64,000 nt of DNA from Gordonia alkanivorans NBRC 16433 (GCF_000225505.1 NZ_BACI01000050.1:248001-312000); one strand, 5' to 3'. Positions 53,451 through 62,617 are shown, counted from the stretch's first letter. Program-made: numbers and translations. Notes: generated from the letters alone by a model not told the origin.

Positions 53451-54470
53451 ATGAACAACGGCACCGCTCAGGTGGACGAGACGCTGGCTCGCTACTCCGA
53501 CCTGTTGTACGGCACCGCGATCACCGTGTACGTGGTGGCGGCTTTCTTGTTCTTCGGAGCGCTGGCGGCGGTTCGCGGCCGCAAGCTCGAGGAGCGGGAA
53601 CTCGTCGCCGCCGGTTCCGCTGCATCGGGTACGGACGCTGTGCGCGTGCCCGGCCGTGTCGCGGGTCCCCCGAAGCGGACGTTGGGAGACAAGCTCGGCA
53701 ACATGGGCCTGCCGGTCGTGTATGTCGGCCTGATCGCCCACCTCGCGTCGATTGTCCTGCGCGCCATCGCCACCGATCGCGCCCCGTGGGGCAACATGTA
53801 CGAGTTCGTCTCGATGACGTGCGCGGCCGGCGTGCTCGCGGCGCTGATCATCCTGCGCAAACCCGAACACCGCGCGCTGCTGTCGTTCGTGCTGCTGCCG
53901 GTCATCCTGCTGATGTTCATCGCCGGTCGCTGGCTCTACACCCAGGCCGCCCCGGTGGTCCCGGCGCTCAAGTCGTACTGGCTGACCGTGCACGTGTCGA
54001 TCATCTCGGTGTCCTCCGGCATCCTCATGGTCTCGGGTGTCGCCAGCATCCTGTATTTGATGAAGATGCGCTGGGCGTCGAACCCCGCCGACAACGCGGC
54101 TTCCACCGCTCGCCCGGGACTGGGGGGCGCGCTGCGTCGCATCGTCGACCACATCCCGGCGGCCGAGAGCCTGGACCGCCTCGCCTACAAGACCGTTGTC
54201 GTCGGCTTCCCGCTCTTCGGCCTCGGCGTGATCTGCGGAGCCATCTGGGCCGAGGCAGCGTGGGGACGCTTCTGGGGCTGGGACCCCAAGGAGACGGTGT
54301 CGTTCATCGCGTGGGTGATCTACGCGGCCTATCTGCACGCCCGCGCAACCGCAGGCTGGCGCAACACCGCCGCGGCCTGGATCAACGTCGCCGGCTTCGT
54401 CGCGATGCTGTTCAACCTGTTCATCATCAACCTGGTCGTCTCGGGCCTGCACTCGTACGCAGGCCTCTGA
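53451..54470 (+). CDS. ccsB: cytochrome c synthase CcsB/CcsA (heme handling)
   Basis: A 339-aa polytopic protein with the tryptophan-rich heme-binding motif WGRFWGWDPKETVSFIAW and conserved histidines in LIAHLASIVLRAI, LTVHVSIISVSSG and YAAYLHARATAGW. It partners ResB in ligating heme to apocytochrome c. ATG 53451 has AAAGGAA upstream; a TTG one codon earlier is possible. It is the last gene of the hemL-ccs operon and is convergent with the XRE gene, whose stop lies 4 nt away. Confidence 0.95.
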   Translation: MNNGTAQVDETLARYSDLLYGTAITVYVVAAFLFFGALAAVRGRKLEERELVAAGSAASGTDAVRVPGRVAGPPKRTLGDKLGNMGLPVVYVGLIAHLASIVLRAIATDRAPWGNMYEFVSMTCAAGVLAALIILRKPEHRALLSFVLLPVILLMFIAGRWLYTQAAPVVPALKSYWLTVHVSIISVSSGILMVSGVASILYLMKMRWASNPADNAASTARPGLGGALRRIVDHIPAAESLDRLAYKTVVVGFPLFGLGVICGAIWAEAAWGRFWGWDPKETVSFIAWVIYAAYLHARATAGWRNTAAAWINVAGFVAMLFNLFIINLVVSGLHSYAGL

Positions 54471-54474
54471 GCCG

Positions 54475-54993
54475 TCAGGCGTCGGGCTCCGGGGTCTCGG
54501 CCTGCTTCGCCAGAGCCTGTGACTTCACGAGTTTCAGCAGATCGATGAGGGCATCGATCGTGTCCGGGCACAGTGAACCGAGGTCGATCCCGGCCAGGTG
54601 GCTGCCGGTGACCTCGAGCATCTCGACATAGTTCTGCTGCTGTCTGACGCGCTCGAGGTCCTCGTCGGGATTGGAGAGGAAATAAGTGACGCTCACGTCG
54701 AAGGCACGGGAGATGGCTTCGACGGTGCGGAACGACGGAGTACGAGCTTTGCCGGTGCGGAGCTGCGAGATGTACGCATCCGACAGCGAGTACCCCAAGC
54801 GGTTCGCTTTCTCGGCGATCTTCTTGCCGGTGTAGCGGATCCCGTTCTCGTCACGGCTGTGCTCGAACAGGTGACCGATCTTGTCTGCGAAGCTCAGGTC
54901 GTCATCGGTCGACGCCCCTTGCGGAGATCGTCCCGGGTTCAACGGCGCCTTCTCTCGGATCATCCATCGTGGAGTCGATGATGAGAAGGACAT
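54475..54993 (-). CDS. XRE-family helix-turn-helix regulator, EspR-like
   Basis: A 172-aa DNA-binding protein. The HTH region reads TGKKIAEKANRLGYSLSDAY then ISQLRTGKARTPSFRTVEAI, with SRAFDVSVTYFLSNPDED after it. The YISQLRTGK core with a following helix before a C-terminal dimer helix resembles EspR of mycobacteria, a nucleoid-associated regulator; this likeness is by layout only. The first 30 residues are low in conservation and a later start is possible. Targets are unknown. Confidence 0.85.
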   Translation of the reverse strand: MSFSSSTPRWMIREKAPLNPGRSPQGASTDDDLSFADKIGHLFEHSRDENGIRYTGKKIAEKANRLGYSLSDAYISQLRTGKARTPSFRTVEAISRAFDVSVTYFLSNPDEDLERVRQQQNYVEMLEVTGSHLAGIDLGSLCPDTIDALIDLLKLVKSQALAKQAETPEPDA

Positions 54994-55080
54994 TACCCTA
55001 CCCCTGGGTATGTTCCGGCAAGGCTTTCTGAATCTCGTCTCAGGTTTTTGTATATGACGCGGTTCAGCAGATGGCTGACG

Positions 55081-55299
55081 TCAGAGGTCGTCAGCTTCTC
55101 CGCCGTTGGTGTCACGGGTGCGATTGTCGAGGTCACGAAGAAAGTCGGGGTCGTCGTCGGGGCCGACCGGCCCTCTGGAGCGACGCCGTTGACCGCCGGA
55201 CGGGGAGGCGCTGCCGCCGCCGTCGGGTTGCGGACCGAACGCACGCCACATCAGGAAACCGATGGCGAGCAGACCGAGAACGGCGAACAGATAAGTCAT
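55081..55299 (-). CDS. small single-helix membrane protein
   Basis: A 72-aa protein. One hydrophobic helix, YLFAVLGLLAIGFLMWRAFG, at the N-terminus, then a polar Gly/Arg/Asp-rich tail with GPDDDPDFLRDLD, presumably cytoplasmic. The family is conserved near the ccs genes in related genera as far as I recall. The composition is that of a real protein, and the start codon ATG is preceded by GGAGG-like sequence (GGGAGG). Function unknown. Confidence 0.78.
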   Translation of the reverse strand: MTYLFAVLGLLAIGFLMWRAFGPQPDGGGSASPSGGQRRRSRGPVGPDDDPDFLRDLDNRTRDTNGGEADDL

Positions 55300-55372
55300 G
55301 GCAACCTCCCGTCAACCAGGGTACGTCAGTTCGTCTGGCAGCCGGTTGAGGTCGCTCGATGGGCCGGCCCGA

Positions 55373-55594
55373 CTAGTGGGTGCGACGGTTCAGGAGTGCG
55401 ACCACGTCCTCTTCGCGGAAGCGTCGATGGCCGCCCGGGGTGCGGATGGAGCCGAGGATGCCCGAGCTGGCCCAGCGTGCGACGGTTTTGGGATTCACAT
55501 TGAACATCGCCGCCACCTGGCCGGGGGTCAGGGTGTGCTGGCTGGCGAGTCCCGGGGTGATGTAGGTGGACGCGGTTGTTTCGATGCTGGTCAC
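55373..55594 (-). CDS. BldC-family developmental-type regulator
   Basis: A 73-aa MerR-like HTH protein. The core is LTPGQVAAMFNVNPKTVARW followed by ASSGILGSIRTPGGHRRFRE and EDVVALL, which is the BldC signature including the GGHRRF wing. BldC of Streptomyces is 68 aa and binds direct repeats co-operatively. GTG 55594 is chosen because AGGGGG lies 5-10 nt upstream; the longer frame to 55633 adds 13 residues of no similarity. Targets are unknown. Confidence 0.92.
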   Translation of the reverse strand: MTSIETTASTYITPGLASQHTLTPGQVAAMFNVNPKTVARWASSGILGSIRTPGGHRRFREEDVVALLNRRTH

Positions 55595-55782
55595 GTTTCC
55601 CCCTGAAACGATGGTGCCCTGTCGGTGCGCCACGGTTTGGCGAATCGGCCCGGCACGTGATGGACGCGTGTTTCATGAATACACGCAAATCGCCCAGGTA
55701 CTCGAACCGTCAGCCGCAGGTAAAGAGCGTGCAAAGGCCCTCGACGTGCAGGTCTTCGAGGGGTGCCAAGTACTCTGAGGTG

Positions 55783-56109
55783 GTGAGTGAAGCGCAAGAC
55801 CCTGCCCCCGGTACACCTACGCCAAGCGGCCGCCCCGCGGCCCTGGCGGTCGCCCTGTTCGGTTACACGGTCGCGCGCATGCTGCTCGTCGTGGTCATCG
55901 CCGCGGTCATCCTCTTCGGCGGAAAGCTCGTCGGTGTCGACGTGCCGTTCCTCGTGGCCGCCGTCTTCGGCGTGCTGATCGCGCTCCCGCTTGGCATGTA
56001 CCTGTTCAAGTCGCTCAGGCTGAAGGTCAACGGCGAGATCGCCGCGATCGAGGCCGATCGTCGGGCCCGCCACGACGACCTCCAGTCGCGCCTGCGCGGG
56101 GACAAGTGA
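55783..56109 (+). CDS. DUF4229 two-helix membrane protein
   Basis: A 108-aa protein with two helices ([20 protein letters not shown] and [20 protein letters not shown]) and a basic, charged C-terminus with [18 protein letters not shown]. The [12 protein letters not shown] start and the SLRLKVN turn are typical of DUF4229 proteins, which are common in actinobacteria and unstudied. Two GTG codons (55780, 55783) are possible starts. Confidence 0.82.
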   Translation: MSEAQDPAPGTPTPSGRPAALAVALFGYTVARMLLVVVIAAVILFGGKLVGVDVPFLVAAVFGVLIALPLGMYLFKSLRLKVNGEIAAIEADRRARHDDLQSRLRGDK

Positions 56110-56134
56110 GGTCGTTCCGAACGGGGCGTCCCGC

Positions 56135-57256
56135 ATGAGGCCGACGCGGGTCGTCGATCATCGGGGAGACCGCGCCTGGGCGCAGAACGCGGTACGGCTG
56201 ATCGAGGCCGACGCCCGGCGCAGTGCCGACACGCATTTGCTGCGGGTTCCGTTGCCCGCGTGGTCGCGATGGTCCGGGCCCGACGGCGAGGCCGGTGTCG
56301 ACCTGTACCTGAAGGACGAGTCGACACATCCGACCGGATCGCTGAAGCATCGTCTGGCCCGGTCGCTGTTCCTCTACGCCATCTGCAACGGCTGGGTCAC
56401 CGAGGGCACGCCCGTCATCGAGGCGTCGTCGGGCTCGACGGCCGTCAGCGAGGCCTACTTCGCCGAGCTGATCGGCGTGCCGTTCATCGCGGTGATGACG
56501 TCGAGTACGTCGCCGGCGAAGACCAGGCTGATCGAACGGCACGGCGGCCGTTGTCATTTCGTCGAACATCCCGGCGAGGTCTACACCGAGGCGTTGCGCC
56601 TCGAGGCCGAGTTGGGCGGGCACTTCATCGACCAGTTCACGATGGCCGAACGGGCCACCGACTGGCGCGGCAACAACAACATCGCCGAATCGATCTTCGC
56701 CCAGATGGCCGACGAGGAGCACCCGGTCCCGACGTGGATCGTGGTGGGCGCCGGTACCGGCGGCACCTCGGCGACGCTCGGCCGCTATGTGCGGTACCGG
56801 CGCCACGACACCTGGCTCGCGGTCGTCGACCCGGAGAACTCGGTGTTCCTGCCGGCGTACGAGACCGGAGACGGAACGCTCACCGGTGAGATCGGTTCGC
56901 GTATCGAGGGAATCGGCCGGCCGCGCGTCGAGCCGTCGTTCATCTCCCAGGTGATCGACCGGATGATCGGCGTTCCCGATGAGGCCTCGATCGCCACCAC
57001 GCACCGGTTGTCGGAGATGCTGGGGCGCCGCGTCGGCGGGTCGACCGGCACCAACATATGGGGTGCGTTCTCCCTCGTCGCGGAGATGGTCGCCGATCGC
57101 CGGGCCGGCAGCATCGTGACGCTCCTGTGCGATCCGGGTGACCGCTACGCCAACACCTACTTCGACGAGAAGTGGATCGCTGCACAGTCTTTCGATCTGG
57201 ACCCGGCGAACGCGATCCTCGATGAGTTCCTCGCGACGGGACGCTGGACGGCTTGA
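56135..57256 (+). CDS. PLP-dependent cysteine synthase-family enzyme, cysteine desulfhydrase-like (Rv3684/Cds1)
   Basis: A 373-aa fold-type II PLP enzyme. The PLP lysine is in [20 protein letters not shown], the asparagine/serine-loop is [18 protein letters not shown], and the phosphate cup is [19 protein letters not shown]. The overall pattern, including [24 protein letters not shown] [20 protein letters not shown], matches the mycobacterial Cds1 group, which releases hydrogen sulfide from L-cysteine, rather than CysK. So a role in cysteine breakdown is likely. The ATG at 56135 is 25 nt after the DUF4229 gene. Confidence 0.88.
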   Translation: MRPTRVVDHRGDRAWAQNAVRLIEADARRSADTHLLRVPLPAWSRWSGPDGEAGVDLYLKDESTHPTGSLKHRLARSLFLYAICNGWVTEGTPVIEASSGSTAVSEAYFAELIGVPFIAVMTSSTSPAKTRLIERHGGRCHFVEHPGEVYTEALRLEAELGGHFIDQFTMAERATDWRGNNNIAESIFAQMADEEHPVPTWIVVGAGTGGTSATLGRYVRYRRHDTWLAVVDPENSVFLPAYETGDGTLTGEIGSRIEGIGRPRVEPSFISQVIDRMIGVPDEASIATTHRLSEMLGRRVGGSTGTNIWGAFSLVAEMVADRRAGSIVTLLCDPGDRYANTYFDEKWIAAQSFDLDPANAILDEFLATGRWTA

Positions 57257-57283
57257 GCCCCGAGCCGCACCAACCCGGTGAGC

Positions 57284-57289
57284 TACCAT
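57284..57289 (+). promoter_or_regulatory. -10 element TACCAT for the ABC exporter operon, leaderless-type
   Basis: A TANNNT hexamer ending 8 nt before the GTG at 57297, with no internal spacing for a classical ribosome binding site other than the G-run. Confidence 0.4.
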
Positions 57290-57296
57290 CCGGGGG

Positions 57297-57989
57297 GTGC
57301 CGACCGAAACCGTGCGTCCACTCGTCGAGGCCGTCGACCTGGTGCGTGAGTACCAGATGGGTGAGGAACGCGTCCGCGCCCTCGACGGACTGAATCTGAC
57401 CATCGACGGAGGGCAGTTCGCGTCCATCGTCGGTCCCTCCGGCGCGGGCAAGTCCACGCTGCTGCACATCCTGGGCGCCCTCGACACCCCGACGTCGGGC
57501 CGGATCTCCATCGACGGAGTCGATCTCGGTGCGCTCGACGACACCGCCGCGTCGGCCTTCCGGCGCCATCGCGTCGGCTTCGTCTTCCAGTTCTTCAACC
57601 TCGTCCCGACCATGTCGGCGTGGGAGAACGTGGCGCTGCCACGACTGCTCGACAACCAGTCGCTGCGCAAGGCCAAACCGCGCGCCGTCGAACTCCTCGA
57701 GCAGGTGGGCCTCGGCGACCGCGTCGACCACCGGCCGTCGGAATTGTCCGGCGGACAGATGCAGCGCGTGGCCATCGCCCGGTCGCTCATCATGGACCCG
57801 ACGATCCTGCTCGCCGACGAACCCACCGGCAACCTCGACTCCAAGACCGGGGAATCGGTGCTGGAACTGCTCGCCGACGTCGCGCACGCCGCGCCGGATC
57901 GACTGGTGGTCATGGTGACCCACGACCCCAAGGCGGCTGCGTTCGCCGACACCACGATCACGGTGCGCGACGGGAAGATCGCGGAGTGA
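57297..57989 (+). CDS. ABC transporter ATP-binding protein (MacB/LolD type)
   Basis: A 230-aa ATPase. Walker A is IVGPSGAGKSTLLHILGALD, Q-loop VGFVFQFFNLVPTMSAWENV, signature LSGGQMQRVAIARSL, Walker B PTILLADEPTGNLDSKTG, and the H-loop VMVTHDPKAA. It belongs to the group that works with FtsX-like permeases in envelope transport or mechanotransmission. It overlaps the permease gene by 4 nt (GTGA). Confidence 0.95.
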   Translation: MPTETVRPLVEAVDLVREYQMGEERVRALDGLNLTIDGGQFASIVGPSGAGKSTLLHILGALDTPTSGRISIDGVDLGALDDTAASAFRRHRVGFVFQFFNLVPTMSAWENVALPRLLDNQSLRKAKPRAVELLEQVGLGDRVDHRPSELSGGQMQRVAIARSLIMDPTILLADEPTGNLDSKTGESVLELLADVAHAAPDRLVVMVTHDPKAAAFADTTITVRDGKIAE

Positions 57990-60568
57990 GCGACACCCCG
58001 CCGGCTGAGCAGCCGACCAGCGCAGCGAGGAGGCGTGTCGAAGCCCTGCTCGCCGGCTTCACCCGTATCCGGTTGCTCAACATCCGCGAGATCCGCACCC
58101 ACCGACTGCGGCTGTTCACCTCGCTCGCGGTGGTCATCGTCTCGTCGGCGCTGCTCGTCGCTGTTCTGGGGACCTTCGGTTCGACCTCGGAGTCGGTGCG
58201 CGCGTTCAACAATGCGATCTCCGGTTCGGCCGATCTCGAGGTCGCGGCGATCGCCGACAGTGGCGTCGACCAGTCGTTGGCCGGGCAGATCCGCCGCGAC
58301 GTCGACCGTGTCAAAGCCGTCGTACCGATGATCCGCGGGTCGGTCGTCGTCGACGAGTCGGCGATCCCGCTCATCGGTTCCGACCAGCGCGTCACGTCGC
58401 TGTCGGGGAGCCTGCGATCCGCCGTGCAACAGGAGAACTCCGCCTCGATCGACTTCGACCGACTGCGCAACGGCGTCTTCGTCGGACCGGGACTCGGCCT
58501 CGACGTCGGGCAGAAGCTGACGGTCAACGGCGTCGACGTCGAGGTGCTGGAGGTCGTCGACAACGAGCAGGCGGCCGGACTCAACAACGGTCGGTTTCTG
58601 TTCGCCTACCTCGACCTCGCGCAACGACTCGTCGGGCTGGAAGGACGGCTCGATTCGATCCTCATCGTCACCGAACCGGGCGTCGATGTCGGTTCGGTGC
58701 GCAAGCAGGTCGAGGAGATCGTCGACGGCCGGGCGGTCGTCGTCGATCCGGACTTCCGCGCCAAACAGGCCGAGGTCGCGAGTTCGGTGACGCGCGACGC
58801 GACGCTGCTCGTCTCGCTGGTGTCGCTGGTGATCGCGGCGTTCCTGGTCTTCAACACGATGAACATGGCGGTGGCGTCGCGGCGCGGTTCGCTCGCCATG
58901 ATCCGGGCGTTGGGCGCCAAACGATCACACCTCGTCGGTGACATGCTGGGCGAGGCCGCCCTGATGGGTCTGGTCGGTGGTGTGGTCGGTATCCCGTTCG
59001 GAATCCTCGCCGGCCGCGCGGTCATCGCGAGCCTGCCCGATCCGCCGCCCGACACGGTGGGCACGGTCATCAACTATCACCTCCCGGGGTACGCGCCCGT
59101 GGTCGCGGTCCTCGCGTGTGTGATCGCCTGTGTCGCCGCCACATCGCTGGCCGCGCGGTCGGTGTTCTCGGTGTCGCCGGTGGAGGCGATGGCTCCCGTC
59201 GAGGTGTCCGACGCGTCGAGACGTCGCGGCCCGGTGGTCGTGATCGCGGCGATCGTGGGTGTCGCCGGGTTGATCGCATCGTGGGTCATCGTGGCCACGG
59301 TGCCCGGCCGGCCGGCGATCCTCGCCGGTGTCGTCTATCTCGTGGGTGCGCTGCTGGTGTGCTTCGCGTTGTCGAATCCGTTGACTTGGCTGGTGGTTCG
59401 GGCCGCCCGCTGGTTCCGCGGACCGGGTCAGCTGGCGTCGGTCAACACCGAGCGCGCGCCGCGTCGGGCGTGGGCGACGCTCATGACGGTCGCCGTGGCG
59501 ATCGCCGTGGGCATGGGGACGTCGGGTGCGCTGGACAACCTCGTCTCGTCGATGTCGAAATCGCTGGACGGCCTGGGCGACCCGGACTTCTACGTGTCGT
59601 CGTCCTCGTCGGCGAGCCTGCCGCTGGGTCCGATCCTGCCGCCGTCGATCCGCGGCGAGGCCGCGAAGGTGCCCGGGGTGACCGAGGTCGTCGGCGGTCA
59701 GTGGGCTGCGGTCAACATCGGCGAGAGCCGAGCGAATGTGCAGGGTCTGGAACCCGGGTCGCGAGCGCCGTTCATGCGGAAGGCGACGCCGGAGTCGGTC
59801 GAGCAGGTGCTCGCCGGGAACGGCATCCTGTTGTCGAATGTGCTTGCGCGCGTGCTCGATGTGGGTGTCGGAGACACGGTGACGCTGGCGACGCCGACCG
59901 GTCCGCACGACGTCATCGTCCGGGACACCGTCGACTACGTCTCCGTGGACTCCGGGGTCGCCGCGCTGTCGCAGCAGCAGCTGGGGGAGTGGTTCGGACG
60001 CGAGGGCGACACCTACCTGCAGGTGATCACCGCACCGGACGCCGACCCCGAGCAGGTGCAGAAGTCGCTCGAAGCGCTGGTCGCGGAGGTTCCGACCACC
60101 GGCAACAAACCCATCAGCGTCTACACCGGTGCGGAAGCGCTCGCCGCCACGCAGGCGACCGTCCAGCAGGCGGGTTCGTTCACGGTGGCCATCCAGTGGA
60201 TCGTCGCCGGCGCCGCCGCGATCGCGCTGCTGAACACCCTGCTGCTCTCGGTGATCGAGCGTCGTCGTGAGTTGGGTGTGCTCCGGGCGATGGGTGCCTC
60301 GCGGAAATTCATCTCGCGCATGGTGCTCGCCGAGGCCGCCGCGGTCGCGGTGGTGGGTGCCCTCGTCGGCGTGGTCCTCGGTGCGATGATGCATCTGTTG
60401 AGTGACCGAATCCTCAGTGTGACAACCTCATTGACGGTGATCTACTCGCCTCGACCGTCTGCCGCGATGTTCGTCGCGATCGCGGTGGCGCTGTGCCTGG
60501 TGGGCGCGTTCCTACCGGCCGTGCGCGCAGCGCGGATGAACATCAGCGAGTCGATTCTGAACGAGTAG
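57986..60568 (+). CDS. ABC transporter permease, FtsX-like (MacB superfamily), duplicated
   Basis: An 860-aa permease with two FtsX halves. The N-terminal helix FTSLAVVIVSSALLVAVLGT is followed by a large extracytoplasmic domain (about 65-255), a helical block with ASRRGSLAMIRALGAKRSHL, a second N-terminal-like helix (WATLMTVAVAIAVGMGTSG), a second extracytoplasmic domain, and a final block with ERRRELGVLRAMGASRKFIS. The paired LRALGA coupling helices are typical. The substrate is unknown; lipids, peptides or toxins are possible. GTG 57986 overlaps the ATPase stop. Confidence 0.93.
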   Translation: MSDTPPAEQPTSAARRRVEALLAGFTRIRLLNIREIRTHRLRLFTSLAVVIVSSALLVAVLGTFGSTSESVRAFNNAISGSADLEVAAIADSGVDQSLAGQIRRDVDRVKAVVPMIRGSVVVDESAIPLIGSDQRVTSLSGSLRSAVQQENSASIDFDRLRNGVFVGPGLGLDVGQKLTVNGVDVEVLEVVDNEQAAGLNNGRFLFAYLDLAQRLVGLEGRLDSILIVTEPGVDVGSVRKQVEEIVDGRAVVVDPDFRAKQAEVASSVTRDATLLVSLVSLVIAAFLVFNTMNMAVASRRGSLAMIRALGAKRSHLVGDMLGEAALMGLVGGVVGIPFGILAGRAVIASLPDPPPDTVGTVINYHLPGYAPVVAVLACVIACVAATSLAARSVFSVSPVEAMAPVEVSDASRRRGPVVVIAAIVGVAGLIASWVIVATVPGRPAILAGVVYLVGALLVCFALSNPLTWLVVRAARWFRGPGQLASVNTERAPRRAWATLMTVAVAIAVGMGTSGALDNLVSSMSKSLDGLGDPDFYVSSSSSASLPLGPILPPSIRGEAAKVPGVTEVVGGQWAAVNIGESRANVQGLEPGSRAPFMRKATPESVEQVLAGNGILLSNVLARVLDVGVGDTVTLATPTGPHDVIVRDTVDYVSVDSGVAALSQQQLGEWFGREGDTYLQVITAPDADPEQVQKSLEALVAEVPTTGNKPISVYTGAEALAATQATVQQAGSFTVAIQWIVAGAAAIALLNTLLLSVIERRRELGVLRAMGASRKFISRMVLAEAAAVAVVGALVGVVLGAMMHLLSDRILSVTTSLTVIYSPRPSAAMFVAIAVALCLVGAFLPAVRAARMNISESILNE

Positions 60569-60590
60569 GTCCTGCCCGGTGCTGCTGATT

Positions 60591-60635
60591 TCCGTATGAC
60601 GTTGTGCCCGGAATCCGGGCACAACGTCATACGGA
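60591..60635. terminator. 45-bp perfect palindrome between the convergent ABC permease and lysE genes
   Basis: Two 22-bp arms (60591-60612 and 60614-60635, first bases TCCGTATGACGTTGTGCCCG) separated by a single base. It lies 22 nt after the permease stop and 6 nt after the lysE stop on the other strand, so a bidirectional terminator is the simplest reading. There is a TTTT tract on the minus strand before the hairpin but none after it. Confidence 0.75.
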
Positions 60636-60641
60636 GAAAAC

Positions 60642-61337
60642 TCACGACCCGATCAGGATTCGGGCGGCGAGGAGCATCGTCAGCCCACCTCCGATGACCG
60701 CCGTCCATCGTCGACCACGGTCGCCGACGAGCGCTGCGCCGAGGAACGAACCGCCCGCGGCGAGAACCAGTTGCCACGCCGCCGAGCCGATCAGTACGCC
60801 GAGAACGAATGCGGTGCCAGAGGCCGCCGTGGGTTCGACGACCGCACCGCCGGCCACGAGAGCGGCGAAGTAGATGACCGTCGCGGGGTTGATCGCCGTC
60901 ACGCCGAACACGCTGACATAGGCGCGGCCGGCGGTGCCGAAGAGGCGTGAGGGCCCGGCATCCGTTGTCCCGCTTCGGCTTCGCCAGCCCGATCGAAGCA
61001 TCATCGCGCCGAGGACCAGAAGTACGAGGCCGGCCACCCAACGCAGGGGTGTCGCCACACTTCCGACAGCGGCGGTGACTGCACTCCCGCCGATCACCGC
61101 CAAGATCGCGTAGAGGGCGTCGACAGTCGCGGCTCCCAGGCCGCCGCCGGCTGCGACCCGCCACCCGCGGTGTGCGCCGGTCATCACTATGAGTGCACCG
61201 ACGGCACCGACCGGAACCGCGACCGCGAGGCCGGCAACGATCCCACCGAACAGTGCGGTGATCACGAGTGTGCTGCCGAATCCTCCCTGCAGAGGTTCTG
61301 CTGCTGCGCGCAGGGCGGGTGCTCGTCGGCGGACCAT
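60642..61337 (-). CDS. LysE-family amino acid exporter (Rv0488-like)
   Basis: A 231-aa membrane protein with about six helices. The signature is in the first helices, AGLAVAVPVGAVGALIVMTG followed by RGWRVAAGGGLGAATVDALY, and FGVTAINPATVIYFAALVAG, which carry the conserved PxGP-like and NP motifs of the LysE/RhtB superfamily. It would export basic or other amino acids. In M. tuberculosis the lysE-like Rv0488 lies next to gpm1; here it is 58 kb away. The GTG-free start ATG 61337 adds about 18 polar residues before the first helix, and a later start is possible. Confidence 0.88.
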   Translation of the reverse strand: MVRRRAPALRAAAEPLQGGFGSTLVITALFGGIVAGLAVAVPVGAVGALIVMTGAHRGWRVAAGGGLGAATVDALYAILAVIGGSAVTAAVGSVATPLRWVAGLVLLVLGAMMLRSGWRSRSGTTDAGPSRLFGTAGRAYVSVFGVTAINPATVIYFAALVAGGAVVEPTAASGTAFVLGVLIGSAAWQLVLAAGGSFLGAALVGDRGRRWTAVIGGGLTMLLAARILIGS

Positions 61338-61539
61338 CCAGCGGCGGTAGGAGTCGTCATGAGCCGTGACGGTAGCAGTGCGACGCTTCGAACGCGCCGT
61401 GAGTCTCGTGGTCAGAGCCGTGGCGTCCCCAGATCACCATGGCATTCAGCGGTGCGTCGACGTTCGGTATCGCGGCAAGGATGTTGCGACCGGCTGCTGC
61501 CACCTCATCTGCTCGGCGTGGTCGTCGAGCACCTTTTTC

Positions 61540-61580
61540 TTGGGGCAGTTTGATCCGGTAGGCGGATCAAACTGCCCCAA
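61540..61580. terminator. perfect 18-bp inverted repeat with 5-nt spacer
   Basis: Arm TTGGGGCAGTTTGATCCG (61540-61557), spacer GTAGG, mirror arm at 61563-61580. It lies 19 nt after the stop of the minus-strand gene at 61599. On the plus strand a TTTTTCT tract precedes it. A terminator role is likely, but no T-run follows on either strand. Confidence 0.6.
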
Positions 61581-61598
61581 CTTCTGGCGGAGTCTGTC

Positions 61599-61871
61599 TC
61601 AGGTGAGTCTCCCTGTTCGGACCTCGTACTCGATCTCGTGTCGAACCTGCTCGGCGATGTCCTGCGCCACGTCATACGGAGCTTGTTTCCATCCGTTGTG
61701 GTGCTGCCAGTCGAAGATCGCGTCGTCGTAGCGACGCCGGAACTCCTCCTCGAGGCGTTCTTCGCGGTCGAGTTCGGGGAAGCGCGCGGCGAGGTCCTTG
61801 AGGGTTGTGCCCGGCGGTGACTTGAGCGCGGCGATGATGTGGGGCTTCAGTCCTTCGAGTTCACTTGACAT
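61599..61871 (-). CDS. small acidic helical protein, unknown
   Basis: A 90-aa soluble protein. Predicted mostly alpha-helical with many charged residues: LKDLAARFPELDREERLEEE, then FRRRYDDAIFDWQHHNGW and VAQDIAEQVRHEIEYEVRTG. No signal peptide, no cysteine. It is the third gene of a minus-strand group after the large secreted-type protein and the lipoprotein (27-nt gap to the latter). The size and position would suit an immunity or chaperone partner, but I do not recognise the family. Confidence 0.65.
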   Translation of the reverse strand: MSSELEGLKPHIIAALKSPPGTTLKDLAARFPELDREERLEEEFRRRYDDAIFDWQHHNGWKQAPYDVAQDIAEQVRHEIEYEVRTGRLT

Positions 61872-61898
61872 GGTTTGAATACCTGATTCTGCTAGCGG

Positions 61899-62600
61899 TC
61901 AGTGGCTCGCGCCAGCCCATCCAGGGCTGGGGCTTTGATGTTGACCGTCGGGCGACGCAAGCGTTCTCTCGCAGGGCCGATCGTCAAGCGTGTCGTAGTC
62001 CTCGAGAGCCGTCCAATCGCCGAACACGTTCACAGTGGGCTGGTTCAGCGCCCCCTTTTGGTCAACCGGAGGGGCGATGCCGGTGCGCCGGTAGGTGAAG
62101 AGCGCGCGAAGAATGGGTTTGGGGTTTGGCCCCGTGCTGAAGGTGCAGACGGCCGCTCTGCCGAGCTGATCGGTCGGGGTGGGCGAGGCGTGACGTTGAT
62201 CTCTCGGTTCGTCTGCTCGCCGCACGGTGTCGGGGAAATCGACTGCGAACAGGTACGTCGTTCGTGGCTCGATGTTCAAGGTGGGTATGTTGTTCACTCT
62301 CAGAGTCCAAAGCTCCTGGGCTGCTTCGACGTATCCAGGGGGAACCAGTGCTTGCATCGCGGAGCTGCCCAGATAACTGAAAAGAACGTCGGTCTCGGCT
62401 ATCGCACGTACGAAGGTTCCGTCCGGTGATTTGAGGTCGAGCGCACGGGTCGGGATCCATCGGAAAGGGAACTGTGACGGGTCTGCACCTTGAGCCGGCG
62501 GGGGGCCGGTTAAAGGGAGGTCGTTGGTCTGTGCGTCGCCAGAACAACTGACCATCGGCAGCAGCAAGAGCGCGAGAATAACTGAATAGAAGGAGCGCAT
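61899..62600 (-). CDS. exported lipoprotein, unknown function
   Basis: A 233-aa protein with a signal peptide SFYSVILALLLLPMVSC ending in a lipobox (MVSC, Cys 19). The mature part is Pro-rich at first and then has ALDLKSPDGTFVRAIAETDV, PGYVEAAQELWTLRVNNIPT and a conserved-looking AVCTFSTGPNPKPILRALFT. It would sit on the outer face of the membrane. It begins 17 nt after the large protein upstream and is probably co-transcribed. I do not recognise a family. Confidence 0.75.
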   Translation of the reverse strand: MRSFYSVILALLLLPMVSCSGDAQTNDLPLTGPPPAQGADPSQFPFRWIPTRALDLKSPDGTFVRAIAETDVLFSYLGSSAMQALVPPGYVEAAQELWTLRVNNIPTLNIEPRTTYLFAVDFPDTVRRADEPRDQRHASPTPTDQLGRAAVCTFSTGPNPKPILRALFTYRRTGIAPPVDQKGALNQPTVNVFGDWTALEDYDTLDDRPCERTLASPDGQHQSPSPGWAGASH

Positions 62601-62617
62601 TGTTTTTTGTTCCTCCG

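Noticed and set aside
51663-54452. A 929-codon minus-strand frame over resB and ccsB
   Set aside because: High-GC antisense shadow. The plus-strand genes have full membrane and heme motifs.
56027-58624. An 865-codon minus-strand frame over the PLP enzyme and ABC genes
   Set aside because: Antisense shadow; no domain seen, while the plus-strand enzymes have all catalytic motifs.
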